Source: DIGJ01 sp041739345
GTDB taxonomy: Bacteria; Bacillota; Clostridia; Lachnospirales; Lachnospiraceae
Length of the DNA stretch: 64,000 bases
NCBI GenBank assembly: GCA_041739345.1
Contig: JBGSNZ010000040.1
Location: 42,221-106,220, forward strand
Direction of reading: 5' to 3'
Below, in pieces: positions 1 through 8,590 of the stretch. The notes beneath the pieces are model-generated. The model searched no databases. It was not told the DNA's origin and worked only from the letters and a program-made list of their open reading frames with translations. Positions within the stretch are counted from its first letter, which is position 1; each line of letters starts with the position of its first letter. The translations under genes were made by a program, and so were the position numbers.

Positions 1-1815
1 TGGAATCCTATGAAAAAACCAAAGCATATCAGGATTTTATAAATGTACTTTCTCAGATTATTGAAAAACATGGTGCAGAGGTCTTAGATGAAATCAATCG
101 TGTTGTCTAAAAGAACAGTGCTTATTGATTGATGTTTTCCAATAATTTATTGGAGGTCAACTACTATGAATAGGAGTGGAAAAAAATGTGTACTTTACCC
201 TCGTGTAAGTACCGAAATGCAGGTTGATGGGTTTAGCTTGGACGGGCAGAAAAACAGCTTAAAGCGTTTTGCAGACAGAGAAGAAATGGAGATATTAGAC
301 ATTTACGAAGATGCTGGTAAATCTGGTAAATCCATAGATGGCAGACCCGCCTTTAAACAAATGCTATGTGATATTGAAAATGGTTTGGGAATTGACTACA
401 TCTTAGTCTATAAGCTCTCCCGCTTTGGCAGAAATGCAGCCGATATTTTAAATTCCATAGAACACATCCAGTCCTTTGGTGTAAACTTGATTTGCATCGA
501 GGAAGGAATTGATTCATCACAAACAAGCGGAAAGCTTTTAATATCTGTGCTGTCTGCCGTTGCTGAAATAGAGCGTGAAAATATCATAGAACAGACAATG
601 AACGGGCGAAAGGAAAAAGCCCGTCAAGGTGGTTGGAACGGCGGGTTTGCCCCCTATGGCTACTACCTCAAAGACAAACAACTCTTTATCCAAGAGGAAG
701 AGGCTGAGGCAATACGCATTATCTTTGACAAATATGTAAATGGTAATATGGGATTTAATAAAATCGCCAACTATTTGAATTTGCAGGGTATCCAAAAGGT
801 AAAACGTGATAACGGTACTCTCTCTGGGTGGAGTACGCATTTTGTCAGAATGATAATTGATAACCCCGTTTACTGCGGTAAAATTTCTTATGGCAGGCGT
901 GTCCGTGAAAAAGTAAAAGGCACCAAGAACGAATACAGGCAAGCTCCACAAGAGAATTATATTATTGCCGAAGGGCAACATGAGGCAATTATAAGCGAAA
1001 GATTATGGAATGAGGCACATGAAAAACGAGAAATAACAGGTGTAAAATCCCCCTCCAAAATAGGTCGGGACAGAGCACATCTGTTAAGTGGCATTCTAAA
1101 GTGTCCTAAATGTGGCGGTCCGATGTATACCAACAAACACGCTTGGACAAACAAAGATGGTACATATAAGGAAATTTATTATTATGTGTGCAGCAAAGCT
1201 CGGACAGCACGAGGAAAAAGCTGTGACTACAAAGCAATGCTCAAAAAGACCGATATTGAACCACTTGTCATTGAAGCAATCAGAGAGCTGATTAAAAATC
1301 AGGATTTTGCAGCAGAAATCAAATCAAGAATAGGCAAGGAAATTGATACTTCTACTTTAAACAGAGAACTAAGCAATTATGAATCCAAGCTGCGTGAGGT
1401 CGAGCTTAATAAAACTCGTCTTGAAAATGAAATTGACAGTCTGCCGGAAGAAACTCGTTTTAGAGAACGCAAGCTTCACGATATGACTCTTCGCCTTGAT
1501 GGACTGTATGACATCATTGTAGAGCTGGAAGAAAAAATCGAAGATGTAAAGCTGCGCCGCAAAGCCGTGGAGCAAGATGCCATCACATTGGAAAACATCT
1601 ACACCCTACTGGCAAATTTTGATAAAGTGTATGATAAAATCAGCGATGAAGAGAAAAAATCTCTAATTTCTTCGCTAATCAAAGAAATAGAGATTTTTTC
1701 ATGTGATGAGGCTGAATTACCCCTCAAGTCTATTTTGTTCAATTTTCCTGTTTATAAAGACGGTGGAGATGTTTGTGGGTTTTTGTGGGACAAAAGTACG
1801 CACGTTTCCACATGC
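1..1815. mobile_element. end of an integrated element inserted in rlmD
   Basis: The left edge of the window is the terminal part of an integrative element; its other end lies outside the window. The last gene is a large serine recombinase whose reading frame runs out of the element into the antisense strand of a host 23S rRNA methyltransferase gene. The methyltransferase ends with conserved family sequence (GHVETCVLLS) followed by about a dozen residues that look element-encoded (HKNPQTSPPSL). The junction is placed at about 1785-1815, around the sequence ACGCACGTTTCCACATG at 1798-1814. The exact crossover dinucleotide cannot be fixed without the uninserted site. The 3' end of rum-type genes is a known integration target for elements of Firmicutes. 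Confidence 0.7.
3..110 (+). CDS. C-terminal fragment of an element-borne small protein
   Basis: The last 35 codons of a gene that begins before the window are seen, ending with TAA at 108-110. The peptide is charged and probably helical (ESYEKTKAYQDF at the start). I do not recognise the family. It lies 55 bases upstream of the serine recombinase on the same strand, so it is probably cargo of the same integrative element. Confidence 0.55.
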   Translation, partial: ESYEKTKAYQDFINVLSQIIEKHGAEVLDEINRVV

Positions 1816-2064
1816 CCTGTCATCGGAAACATATCCACAGGCTGTATCTCTTTTACTACATATCCACTTTTTGTTAAATACTTCAAATCCCTCGCCTGTG
1901 ACTCCGGATTACAGGAAACGTACACAATCTTCTTTGGTGAAAGCTTTATAACTGAACTTAAAAATGCCTCATCACTGCCTGCTCTTGGTGGATCCATAAA
2001 TACAACATCCGCTTCTTCACCTTCAGCCGCCATCTGTGTCATAAAGGTGCCGGCATCCTGCTGA
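166..2064 (+). CDS. large serine recombinase (element integrase)
   Basis: Site-specific recombinase that would integrate and excise the element. The N-terminal resolvase domain (about 1-150) carries the catalytic serine at residue 15 (YPRVST) and the arginine-rich YKLSRFGRN motif. A recombinase domain follows (about 165-275), then a zinc ribbon (CPKCGG near 315 and a second Cys pair near 345) and a coiled coil (about 380-470). GGAGG lies 9 bases before the ATG. Related recombinases continue WDKxTxVETVxLLS at this point; here the match breaks at WDKSTHVSTC, about residue 545. The final 85 or so residues are antisense host methyltransferase sequence, so the C-terminus shown is a product of integration. 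The gene converges on and overlaps rlmD by 313 bases. Confidence 0.9.
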   Translation: MNRSGKKCVLYPRVSTEMQVDGFSLDGQKNSLKRFADREEMEILDIYEDAGKSGKSIDGRPAFKQMLCDIENGLGIDYILVYKLSRFGRNAADILNSIEHIQSFGVNLICIEEGIDSSQTSGKLLISVLSAVAEIERENIIEQTMNGRKEKARQGGWNGGFAPYGYYLKDKQLFIQEEEAEAIRIIFDKYVNGNMGFNKIANYLNLQGIQKVKRDNGTLSGWSTHFVRMIIDNPVYCGKISYGRRVREKVKGTKNEYRQAPQENYIIAEGQHEAIISERLWNEAHEKREITGVKSPSKIGRDRAHLLSGILKCPKCGGPMYTNKHAWTNKDGTYKEIYYYVCSKARTARGKSCDYKAMLKKTDIEPLVIEAIRELIKNQDFAAEIKSRIGKEIDTSTLNRELSNYESKLREVELNKTRLENEIDSLPEETRFRERKLHDMTLRLDGLYDIIVELEEKIEDVKLRRKAVEQDAITLENIYTLLANFDKVYDKISDEEKKSLISSLIKEIEIFSCDEAELPLKSILFNFPVYKDGGDVCGFLWDKSTHVSTCPVIGNISTGCISFTTYPLFVKYFKSLACDSGLQETYTIFFGESFITELKNASSLPALGGSINTTSASSPSAAICVIKVPASC

Positions 2065-3434
2065 TAAAAGCAAATATTTTTCACTTCATTTCGTTTTGCA
2101 TTGATAATTGCATCCTTTACGGCATCCTTATTAAGTTCTACCCCTATCACTTCTTTTGCCTTTTTACTTGCAATCAAACCAATCGTACCAATACCACAGT
2201 AGGCATCAATGATGCGTTCCTTACCAGTAAGTCCTGCCATTGTTATTGCTTTTTGATATAAGATTTCGGTTTGAACTGGGTTTACCTGATAAAAAGATTT
2301 CGGTGAAATACGGAACACGCGACCACATAAGGTATCCTCGATATATCCTTTACCATAAAGGGTTGTCTCTCGTTCTCCAAGTATCATGCTTGTCTTTTTA
2401 TCATTTATATTAATCACAACCGTTGTGATTTCAGGATGAAGTTTTCTAAGCGCTTTTACAAAATTATTTTTAGACGGTAAGATAGGCGATCCGAGCACCA
2501 TTACGACCATAATCTCACCACTTTTATATCCGGTACGAATTAACACGTGACGCAGCAGTCCATAGCCAGTATCCTCGTCATAGGTTTTAATTTTGAATGA
2601 TTTTAACAGACCGCGAATATCACAGATAATGGCATCTGCTTTTTTGTTTTCAATCTGACAGGAATCAATTGGCACTATGAAATGGGTTCCTTCCTGATAA
2701 ACACCCGAAATAATGGTTCCATTTCTTAGACGACCAAAAACTGCATGTACCTTATTTCGGTAATGATAAGGATCTTTCATACCAATAATTGGATGCACTT
2801 TTCCATAAATGCTAAGCGATTCATTTACTCTCTTTTGTTTTTTTTCTAATTGCTTATCATAAGGTACTCCCTGAAGTTGACATCCGCCACATTTTTCCGC
2901 TACTGAGCAAAAGTCGTCATTCATCGAGGCGTTTTTTCTCTTCGATTCAGGTTTCCTATCACCTATAATTTTTCCATTAACGCTCTTCGATTCATTCCAT
3001 CTTGGTTTTACGTCTGTATTATTTCTCGAGCTTCGATTATCTTGATTTCTTTTCTTATCTTTATATATCGGTTTATCTTCATAACTTCTCTTGTCTTTAT
3101 TTATCGGTTTGTCTTGATAGCTTTTCTTGTCTTTATTTATCGGTTTGTCTTGATAACTACTTCTATCTTTATTCACCGGTTTATCTTGATAACTTCTTTT
3201 ATCTTTATTCACTGGTTTATCTTGATAACTTCTTTTATCTTTATTCACTGGTTTGTCTTGATAACTTCTCTTGTCTTTATTTATCGGTTTATCTTGTCTG
3301 TTTTCCTTATCATGATTTATCTGTTTTTCCTGTGACTTTTTGTTTTCAGGATTTGTTCTTTTAACTTGCGTCTTTTTCTTTCCTTGATTTTCTCTTATCT
3401 TATTTTCTAATTCTTTCTTTGCACTTAGCTTCAT
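1752..3434 (-). CDS. rlmD: 23S rRNA (uracil-5-)-methyltransferase, RlmD/RumA type
   Basis: SAM-dependent enzyme of the TrmA/RlmD family that methylates a uracil C5 in RNA, most likely 23S rRNA. Seen: an iron-sulfur motif CSVAEKCGGC plus a later DSC, a SAM loop DAYCGIGTIG, MDPPRAG, and the catalytic cysteine in VYVSCNP. A TTG start at 3476 has no spaced ribosome site; the ATG at 3434 has GGAG 6 bases upstream and is preferred. No N-terminal TRAM domain is visible. Instead there is a lysine-rich tail of about 170 residues built on a tandem 12-residue repeat. The last dozen or so residues come from the integrated element. The exact target nucleotide is not decidable from the sequence. Confidence 0.88.
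   Translation of the reverse strand: MKLSAKKELENKIRENQGKKKTQVKRTNPENKKSQEKQINHDKENRQDKPINKDKRSYQDKPVNKDKRSYQDKPVNKDKRSYQDKPVNKDRSSYQDKPINKDKKSYQDKPINKDKRSYEDKPIYKDKKRNQDNRSSRNNTDVKPRWNESKSVNGKIIGDRKPESKRKNASMNDDFCSVAEKCGGCQLQGVPYDKQLEKKQKRVNESLSIYGKVHPIIGMKDPYHYRNKVHAVFGRLRNGTIISGVYQEGTHFIVPIDSCQIENKKADAIICDIRGLLKSFKIKTYDEDTGYGLLRHVLIRTGYKSGEIMVVMVLGSPILPSKNNFVKALRKLHPEITTVVININDKKTSMILGERETTLYGKGYIEDTLCGRVFRISPKSFYQVNPVQTEILYQKAITMAGLTGKERIIDAYCGIGTIGLIASKKAKEVIGVELNKDAVKDAIINAKRNEVKNICFYQQDAGTFMTQMAAEGEEADVVFMDPPRAGSDEAFLSSVIKLSPKKIVYVSCNPESQARDLKYLTKSGYVVKEIQPVDMFPMTGHVETCVLLSHKNPQTSPPSL
3030..3317 (-). repeat. 36-bp coding minisatellite in rlmD
   Basis: About eight tandem units of 36 bp encode the 12-residue motif NKDKRSYQDKPV. 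The three middle units are identical in protein and nearly so in DNA; outer units are degenerate (for example HDKENRQDKPI and YKDKKRNQDNRS). The repeat stays in frame and forms a basic, hydrophilic, presumably disordered N-terminal tail on the methyltransferase. Confidence 0.9.
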
Positions 3435-3602
3435 CATTATCTCCATATTATTCTTATAGGTTGCAATCGCTTGCAATTTCCTGTATTTACTTATTCAACC
3501 TTTCTAGATTGTAGCATAAAATCTATATCTTGTATAATATTTCTTTTTTTAACGGCCGATATATATAGTGTAAACTAATAAAATGTGTCATAGTCAAGGA
3601 GG

Positions 3603-3860
3603 ATGATTGTCGCAAAAACAGTTGGTGGTTTTAAAATCGAAAAAGTAGGGAAAATGCCAGCATTGCATGATTTTTCTACTAGTACCAATCGTAATCCAAA
3701 GAAAACGAACTTTGAAACCATTTTTACCACAGTATTGTATCCTAAGGAAGAAAACACGGAAGCACCAATCAACCCAAGTGATACAAGCTATGAAAGTTAC
3801 AACAATAAGGCCTATAGTTTTTTTACTAGTTCAAAACACATTACAGACTTACGGTGTTGA
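3603..3860 (+). CDS. orphan small protein, 85 residues
   Basis: Unrecognised hypothetical protein. A strong AAGGAGG directly abuts the ATG, which is closer than normal. A possible promoter (TTGTAG, 18-bp spacer, TATAAT at 3509-3538) lies upstream, and a hairpin terminator follows at 3875-3926. The peptide is soluble, rich in Ser, Thr and Asn (STSTNRNPKKTNF near the middle), without membrane segments or a signal peptide. It is divergent from rlmD. The start spacing and lack of a known family keep confidence moderate. Confidence 0.5.
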   Translation: MIVAKTVGGFKIEKVGKMPALHDFSTSTNRNPKKTNFETIFTTVLYPKEENTEAPINPSDTSYESYNNKAYSFFTSSKHITDLRC

Positions 3861-3874
3861 AAAATCATAATTAG

Positions 3875-3926
3875 AAAACGTGCGTCAAACAATCCAATTG
3901 CAAGAGGATTTTTTGATGCACGTTTT
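3875..3926. terminator. bidirectional terminator
   Basis: Inverted repeat AAAACGTGCGTCAAA / TTTTTGATGCACGTTTT with one mismatch. It separates the plus-strand orphan gene from the minus-strand radical SAM gene, with A/T runs on both sides. Confidence 0.75.
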
Positions 3927-3963
3927 ATTTATCACACAATATGTATTTAAATATACCCTGTTA

Positions 3964-5049
3964 TTAAGCCAAAAATCCTTCTACAATTTCTTGTTTTTCA
4001 AACAAAACACAGCCACCTTTATGTTCTTCCATTAAGACATTTTCATCCTTTAGCTTACGAAAAAGCGGAGAGTTTAATGCATCCTGTAATGATACATCTC
4101 GTAAGCTCGTATCGGAATACGGACTAAACGGACAAGGCTCAGCTCCACCATGTGCATTGATATGGAAAAATCCTCTTCCTGCTGCAAGGCAGCCTCCAGA
4201 TGTTTTTTCATCTCCCGGAAATGAAATCAGTATCATCGAATTTCTCTCTTGCCTTAAGGAAAGTAATCGATTTTTCATCCATTCTCTTTCTTCATCCCCA
4301 AACGCCATGTCTTTTGTTTCTTTATCAACGGGAACATATTCCACATAGATTATTGCTTTACATCCTCGACTACTCAATTCATTTAAAAATACGGTACTCG
4401 TTACTTCTTCCTTGTTCTGTTTTGTCACCGTAATGGAAACTCCATATAAGATTCCGTCCTTGTTTAGATGCTCCATCCCGTCAATCAGACGATTATAGGT
4501 ACCGACTCCACGCCTTTGATCCGTCCCTTCTCTCTGACCTTCTATACTTAGTATAGGAACAAGATTGCGATGGTTTTCAAATATTTTGCGATCTTCTTTC
4601 TCTAGCATGGTTCCATTTGTAAAGATAGGAAATAAGATTTCAGGAATTTTTCCCGCTTCTAATATAACATCTTTTCGCATCATCGGTTCCCCACCGGCTA
4701 ATAAAATAAAACCTATACCCATATTTTTTGCTTGCTCGAATATGTGAAACCACTCGTCATGTCTTAGCTGATTTTTTGCTTCTGTATCCCCACAGGCATG
4801 ATTTTCTCTGGAATAGCAACCTTTGCAATGTAAATTACACTTTGTTGTAATACTTGCAATCAAAAATGGTGGGATATGCTCCCCCTTTTCCTCAGCCTCC
4901 TGCCTTAACTTTCTAGCCTGTTTACTAAAGGAAGCATATTTCATCATATATATACTCTCTTTTGGATTTGTTATCGATGCCTTTAAGGCACCTTTTACAA
5001 TATTCTCAACCCCGTTGCTTAAGTACTTTTCTAGTTTAAAATTTTCCAT
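3964..5049 (-). CDS. radical SAM protein with SPASM-like C-terminus
   Basis: Radical SAM enzyme of unknown substrate, 361 residues. The cluster motif CNLHCKGCY sits near residue 72, after an N-terminal helical region, and is followed by the GGEP motif (LLAGGEPMM) of the SAM-binding strand. The C-terminal part has a SPASM/twitch-like cysteine set (GGCLAAGRG, EPCPFSPY, GGCVLFE), suggesting an auxiliary iron-sulfur cluster. AGGAG lies 6 bases before the ATG. It stands alone between a terminator and the subtilase-like cluster, with no precursor peptide gene seen beside it. Family members range from peptide-modifying enzymes to poorly characterised proteins, so no reaction is assigned. Confidence 0.85.
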   Translation of the reverse strand: MENFKLEKYLSNGVENIVKGALKASITNPKESIYMMKYASFSKQARKLRQEAEEKGEHIPPFLIASITTKCNLHCKGCYSRENHACGDTEAKNQLRHDEWFHIFEQAKNMGIGFILLAGGEPMMRKDVILEAGKIPEILFPIFTNGTMLEKEDRKIFENHRNLVPILSIEGQREGTDQRRGVGTYNRLIDGMEHLNKDGILYGVSITVTKQNKEEVTSTVFLNELSSRGCKAIIYVEYVPVDKETKDMAFGDEEREWMKNRLLSLRQERNSMILISFPGDEKTSGGCLAAGRGFFHINAHGGAEPCPFSPYSDTSLRDVSLQDALNSPLFRKLKDENVLMEEHKGGCVLFEKQEIVEGFLA

Positions 5050-5136
5050 ATGTAACTCCTCGCAGCCATTATATTATATTTTTAAATTTACCACTCTTTT
5101 TACCTATTTTCAATAGGACTCCCTTAGTTACTTATT

Positions 5137-6807
5137 TTACAGTCTTAATTTTTCAAACACTCCATTAATATCAATTTTTCCATATCCCCAAATATTATTT
5201 GGATAAGTAATTCCCTCATCACGTGAAGCACCACGTATTAGAAATCTGCTAATATCCATTCCTGTAATGGAAGTGTAATTTCCTCTTACAACAGCCCATT
5301 CAAGAATCATTGCAACAATTCCAGTGGCATATGCAGTTGCTGCTCCAGTTCCGGTAATCGAACCATAGTCCCCATTTATAGTTGCGCAAGAAAGATTATA
5401 GCCCGGAGCTGCGAAATCTGGTTTTATTTCATTTCTCCTATTATAGCCTCTTCCCGATTCTATTAAAATACCATCGGTATTCTGATTATATGCAGTTACT
5501 GTCATCGGATTCATGGCATTTCCTGGAGATGTTAACGTAGTGTCTGGCGTCGACTGTAAAAAGAAGGTTTCCGTAGATATCAAATCACCTGACGGAAGCC
5601 ATGCATGAAAGGAAGAGACTTCATTTTCAATGTTATAAACCTTGAAATGCCAGATACCTTCTAATGGATTTTTCATACGTATCAATATCATCTGGTCTCC
5701 GGTTTGTTCTTCTACAATAATGTTGTTTACCCAAACCAAAGAGGGTTCATATATAAAGTTAAATTTGCGACATTGATTAAAACGAGGAAAAATTTCTGCT
5801 ATGGTTTCCCCAGTTGGAGTAGTCACTTCGATAGAGAGACGACTAAGTGCATCGCACCATATTTCAAAGGAGAAATTTTTATCTTTACTACTTACCTTTA
5901 ATTCAAACTCATTGGTATATGTGGTAGCATCTACCGTTCCAAAATAGTGTCTTTGTTTATTTCCCTCATTTCCACCAGCAACGGCAACTCCGATTTGTGC
6001 CAATTGAGAAATATTACTTAAATAACTGCTAGTAGCTCCCAGTGAGTCATGCCCGCCCTGACTTGTTCCAAACGCAATGCATAGAGCGAGTGAGTGCCGC
6101 AATTGCCTTGCAACATTAACTAAATAGCGAATCCCTAGCATTACATCCGTTTCTTGAAAGCATACTGCATCTTCTGGTATAAAAAAAATATCTCGCGTTT
6201 TTTGTTTTGGTGGTTTTAATTTAACAACAGCTAATCCAGATAAGGGTACAATACCAGAAAACGATTTTTCCGTATTTTCAGATCCAGCAACAATACTGGC
6301 AATCGCCGTTCCATGGCCATTTTCATCAACAGATGGGACGATAGAAAGTGGATTTTCACTTTTTAGTGCAAGATTAATCATATCTTTATTGTATTCTGCA
6401 CCATAAGAAAATCCTTCTGGTGGTTTACCCTCTTGTATGGTTTGGTCCCAAATAGATAAAATGCGAGAAGTACCATCATTAAATCGGAATGCTTGATGCT
6501 GATAATTGATGCCCGTATCAATAATACCAATTACAACACCAAGACCAAAAAGTGCCAAATTGGGATTTCTTTGTACTTTTCCTATTCCGGATTTTTCAAG
6601 ATCAGTAATCGCATTCAAGGTAAAAATAGATGGAAAAAGGCGGTATGGGTACTCTCCAAGGGTACAAATATCCGTTTCCGTACTTGGAATATATAAAATT
6701 GAATTTTTTTCATTAATTGGAGTCACGTTATCTCCACTATTATACAAATACGCTAAAGCGTTATCTATAATAAAATCATAATAGCCTTCATCATAAATTT
6801 TTTGAAT
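5137..6807 (-). CDS. Csp-like subtilisin-fold pseudoprotease, third of tandem
   Basis: S8/subtilase fold, 556 residues if started at AUU. Asp97 (IIDTGI), His165 (NGHGTA) and the oxyanion-hole Asn (GGNEGN) are present. The nucleophile position reads GTGAATA where active enzymes have GTSMA, so Ser is replaced by Gly488 (codon GGA). It is therefore probably a pseudoprotease, like CspC and CspA of Clostridioides difficile. There is no signal peptide, and no cleavable prodomain is obvious. The conserved family N-terminus (KIYDEGYYD) is encoded upstream of any usable ATG, GTG or TTG. GGAGG at 6815-6819 lies 7 bases before ATT at 6807; a TTG at 6825 lies before that ribosome site. It is the last gene of a three-gene tandem, 86 bases after its neighbour. 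Confidence 0.85.
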   Translation of the reverse strand: MQKIYDEGYYDFIIDNALAYLYNSGDNVTPINEKNSILYIPSTETDICTLGEYPYRLFPSIFTLNAITDLEKSGIGKVQRNPNLALFGLGVVIGIIDTGINYQHQAFRFNDGTSRILSIWDQTIQEGKPPEGFSYGAEYNKDMINLALKSENPLSIVPSVDENGHGTAIASIVAGSENTEKSFSGIVPLSGLAVVKLKPPKQKTRDIFFIPEDAVCFQETDVMLGIRYLVNVARQLRHSLALCIAFGTSQGGHDSLGATSSYLSNISQLAQIGVAVAGGNEGNKQRHYFGTVDATTYTNEFELKVSSKDKNFSFEIWCDALSRLSIEVTTPTGETIAEIFPRFNQCRKFNFIYEPSLVWVNNIIVEEQTGDQMILIRMKNPLEGIWHFKVYNIENEVSSFHAWLPSGDLISTETFFLQSTPDTTLTSPGNAMNPMTVTAYNQNTDGILIESGRGYNRRNEIKPDFAAPGYNLSCATINGDYGSITGTGAATAYATGIVAMILEWAVVRGNYTSITGMDISRFLIRGASRDEGITYPNNIWGYGKIDINGVFEKLRL

Positions 6808-6820
6808 AAGAAAACCTCCA
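6805..6820 (-). promoter_or_regulatory. ribosome site and AUU start, third pseudoprotease
   Basis: On the minus strand the sequence is TGGAGG, 7 bases, then ATT in frame with the gene. No ATG, GTG or TTG lies in frame between the ribosome site and residue 20. The same layout is seen in the two paralogues. Confidence 0.65.
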
Positions 6821-6893
6821 ATCAATTTTATTATATGATAAATTTTCCAAATAAATTGTTATTATCAATTTTTCCATATCACCAGATGTTATA

Positions 6894-8570
6894 TCATTGG
6901 TTCAGTAGCTTTCTAAATAATCCATCAATATTTATTTTTCCATAACCCCAGACATTGTTTGGATAAGTAATCCCCTCCACACGATCAGCACCTCGTATCA
7001 AAAGGTTCTTAATATCCTTACCCGTAATGGTAGTGTAATTTCCTCTCAAAACTGCCCATTCAAGAATCATTGCAACGATTCCCGTGGAATATGCAGTTGC
7101 TGCTCCGGTTCCAGTCAAATTACCATACCCTCCATTTGGTACTGCGCAGCTAAGATTATAGCCAGGTGCAGCAAGTTCTGGTACTATATTAGGTGTGCTC
7201 CTTGTATATCCTCTCCCCGATTCAATCAAAATACTATCATTATTCTGATTATATGCAGTAATTGTGATAGGTTTATCGGCATTTCCCGGCGAGAGTACAG
7301 TAGTATCCGGATTCGGCTCCGTAAAAAATGTCTCTTTTGAAATAAAATCACCCGCTGGAAGCCAAGCATGGAACGAAGATACAGAATTTTCTATATTTCG
7401 AACACGAAAACGCCAGATTCCTTCTGTAACATTTTCCATTCGTACCAAGATTAGTTGCTCACCTGTTTCCTCCTCAGAGATAATATTATTTACATAAATT
7501 ACAGTAGGTGTATTGAAAAAAGTAAACTTACGGCATGTATTTAATTGTGGGAAAATTTCTTGCGTTGATTCCCCCATTGGCGTAAGAATTTCCAATGTAA
7601 GGCGACTCGGCGAATAAGGCCAAATTTCCAGCGCAAATTTTTTATCCAAATTACTTACCTTTAGATCAAATTCATCTTGAAATCTGCTATTATCTACGGT
7701 TCCATAATAATGTCTTTGAGCATTTCCTTCATTCCCAGCAGTAATCACAACTGCCATTTGCGGTATTTCATTAATATACGCTAGATAAATGCTAGTTGCT
7801 CCGAGTCCATCATGTCCGCCTTGACTTGTTCCGAGTGCAATACATAATGCAAGTGGTTGGCGCAATCTTCGTGCCGTATCAAACAAATAGCGAGTGGCAA
7901 ACATAACATCACTTTCCTGATAGCAAATAGGTCCTTCTGGAACAAATGTGATATCTCGTAAATTCTTTTTTGCCTGCTTTAATTTAACAACGATTAAATC
8001 TGAGAATGGTACAATGCCAGTAAAAGATTGTTCGATATCATCTGATCCTGCTATTATGCTTGCAATGGCCGTTCCATGCCCATTTTCATCTATAGAAGGA
8101 ATTATCGCAAGTGGATTGTCACTTTTTAGTGCAAGATTAATCTCTTCATTTTTGTATTCTGTTCCATATAGCATACCTTCCGGTGGAACACCATCTTGTA
8201 TCGTTTGATCCCAGATAGATACAATGCGGGAAGTTCCATCTTTATTCAAAAACGCCTTATGTCGATAATCTATCCCTGTGTCTATAATACCAACCAAAAT
8301 ACTCTGCCCAAAAAGAGCTAAATTTGGATTTTGCTGCACTTTATTTATTCCTGTTTTTTCAAAATCGAGCCTCGAGGTTAAGCAAAAAACAGATGGAAAA
8401 AAGCTATAAGGATAGACTCCCAAATCACAAGCATTTGGTTCACGAGCTTGAACGTTTACGATTGAGTCTCTAAAATTTATAGGTGTAACGTTATGTTCGT
8501 CGCTATACAAGTTTGCAATCGCTCTATTTATAATTAAGTCATAATAGTCTTCATTGATAATATTGTGGAT
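6894..8570 (-). CDS. Csp-like subtilisin-fold pseudoprotease, second of tandem
   Basis: Paralogue of its two neighbours, 558 residues from an AUC start. The catalytic Asp (IIDTGI) and His (NGHGTA) and the Asn of GNEGN are kept, but the serine loop reads GTGAATA with Gly at about residue 489, so catalysis by the usual triad is not expected. An in-frame TAA lies at 8585-8583, directly before the GGGGG ribosome site. Between that stop and a TTG at 8510 there is no ATG, GTG or TTG, yet the conserved N-terminus (INEDYYDLII) lies in this interval. ATC at 8570, 7 bases after GGGGG, is the best start. It begins 20 bases after the first paralogue ends, so the two are probably co-transcribed. Confidence 0.85.
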   Translation of the reverse strand: MHNIINEDYYDLIINRAIANLYSDEHNVTPINFRDSIVNVQAREPNACDLGVYPYSFFPSVFCLTSRLDFEKTGINKVQQNPNLALFGQSILVGIIDTGIDYRHKAFLNKDGTSRIVSIWDQTIQDGVPPEGMLYGTEYKNEEINLALKSDNPLAIIPSIDENGHGTAIASIIAGSDDIEQSFTGIVPFSDLIVVKLKQAKKNLRDITFVPEGPICYQESDVMFATRYLFDTARRLRQPLALCIALGTSQGGHDGLGATSIYLAYINEIPQMAVVITAGNEGNAQRHYYGTVDNSRFQDEFDLKVSNLDKKFALEIWPYSPSRLTLEILTPMGESTQEIFPQLNTCRKFTFFNTPTVIYVNNIISEEETGEQLILVRMENVTEGIWRFRVRNIENSVSSFHAWLPAGDFISKETFFTEPNPDTTVLSPGNADKPITITAYNQNNDSILIESGRGYTRSTPNIVPELAAPGYNLSCAVPNGGYGNLTGTGAATAYSTGIVAMILEWAVLRGNYTTITGKDIKNLLIRGADRVEGITYPNNVWGYGKINIDGLFRKLLNQ

Positions 8571-8584
8571 ACAAATTCCCCCTT
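8568..8584 (-). promoter_or_regulatory. ribosome site and AUC start, second pseudoprotease
   Basis: AAGGGGG, then 7 bases, then ATC in frame. The in-frame TAA just upstream (8585-8583) rules out any earlier start, and the next ordinary start codon would delete the conserved first 20 residues. Confidence 0.7.
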
Positions 8585-8590
8585 ACTATA

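Noticed and set aside
1815..2064. The last 85 residues of the recombinase frame as a real domain
   Set aside because: This stretch is the complementary strand of conserved rlmD coding sequence, and the recombinase match stops at the junction.
3030..3317. CRISPR-like array
   Set aside because: The repeats are contiguous without spacers, stay in frame and encode part of a protein.
3002..3364. Long plus-strand reading frames opposite the rlmD repeats
   Set aside because: They are antisense translations of the 36-bp minisatellite, with monotonous Phe/Ile/Tyr content and no ribosome site.
3603..3870. Alternative overlapping plus-strand frame from 3667
   Set aside because: It has no ribosome site of its own, and the frame starting at 3603 has the AAGGAGG.
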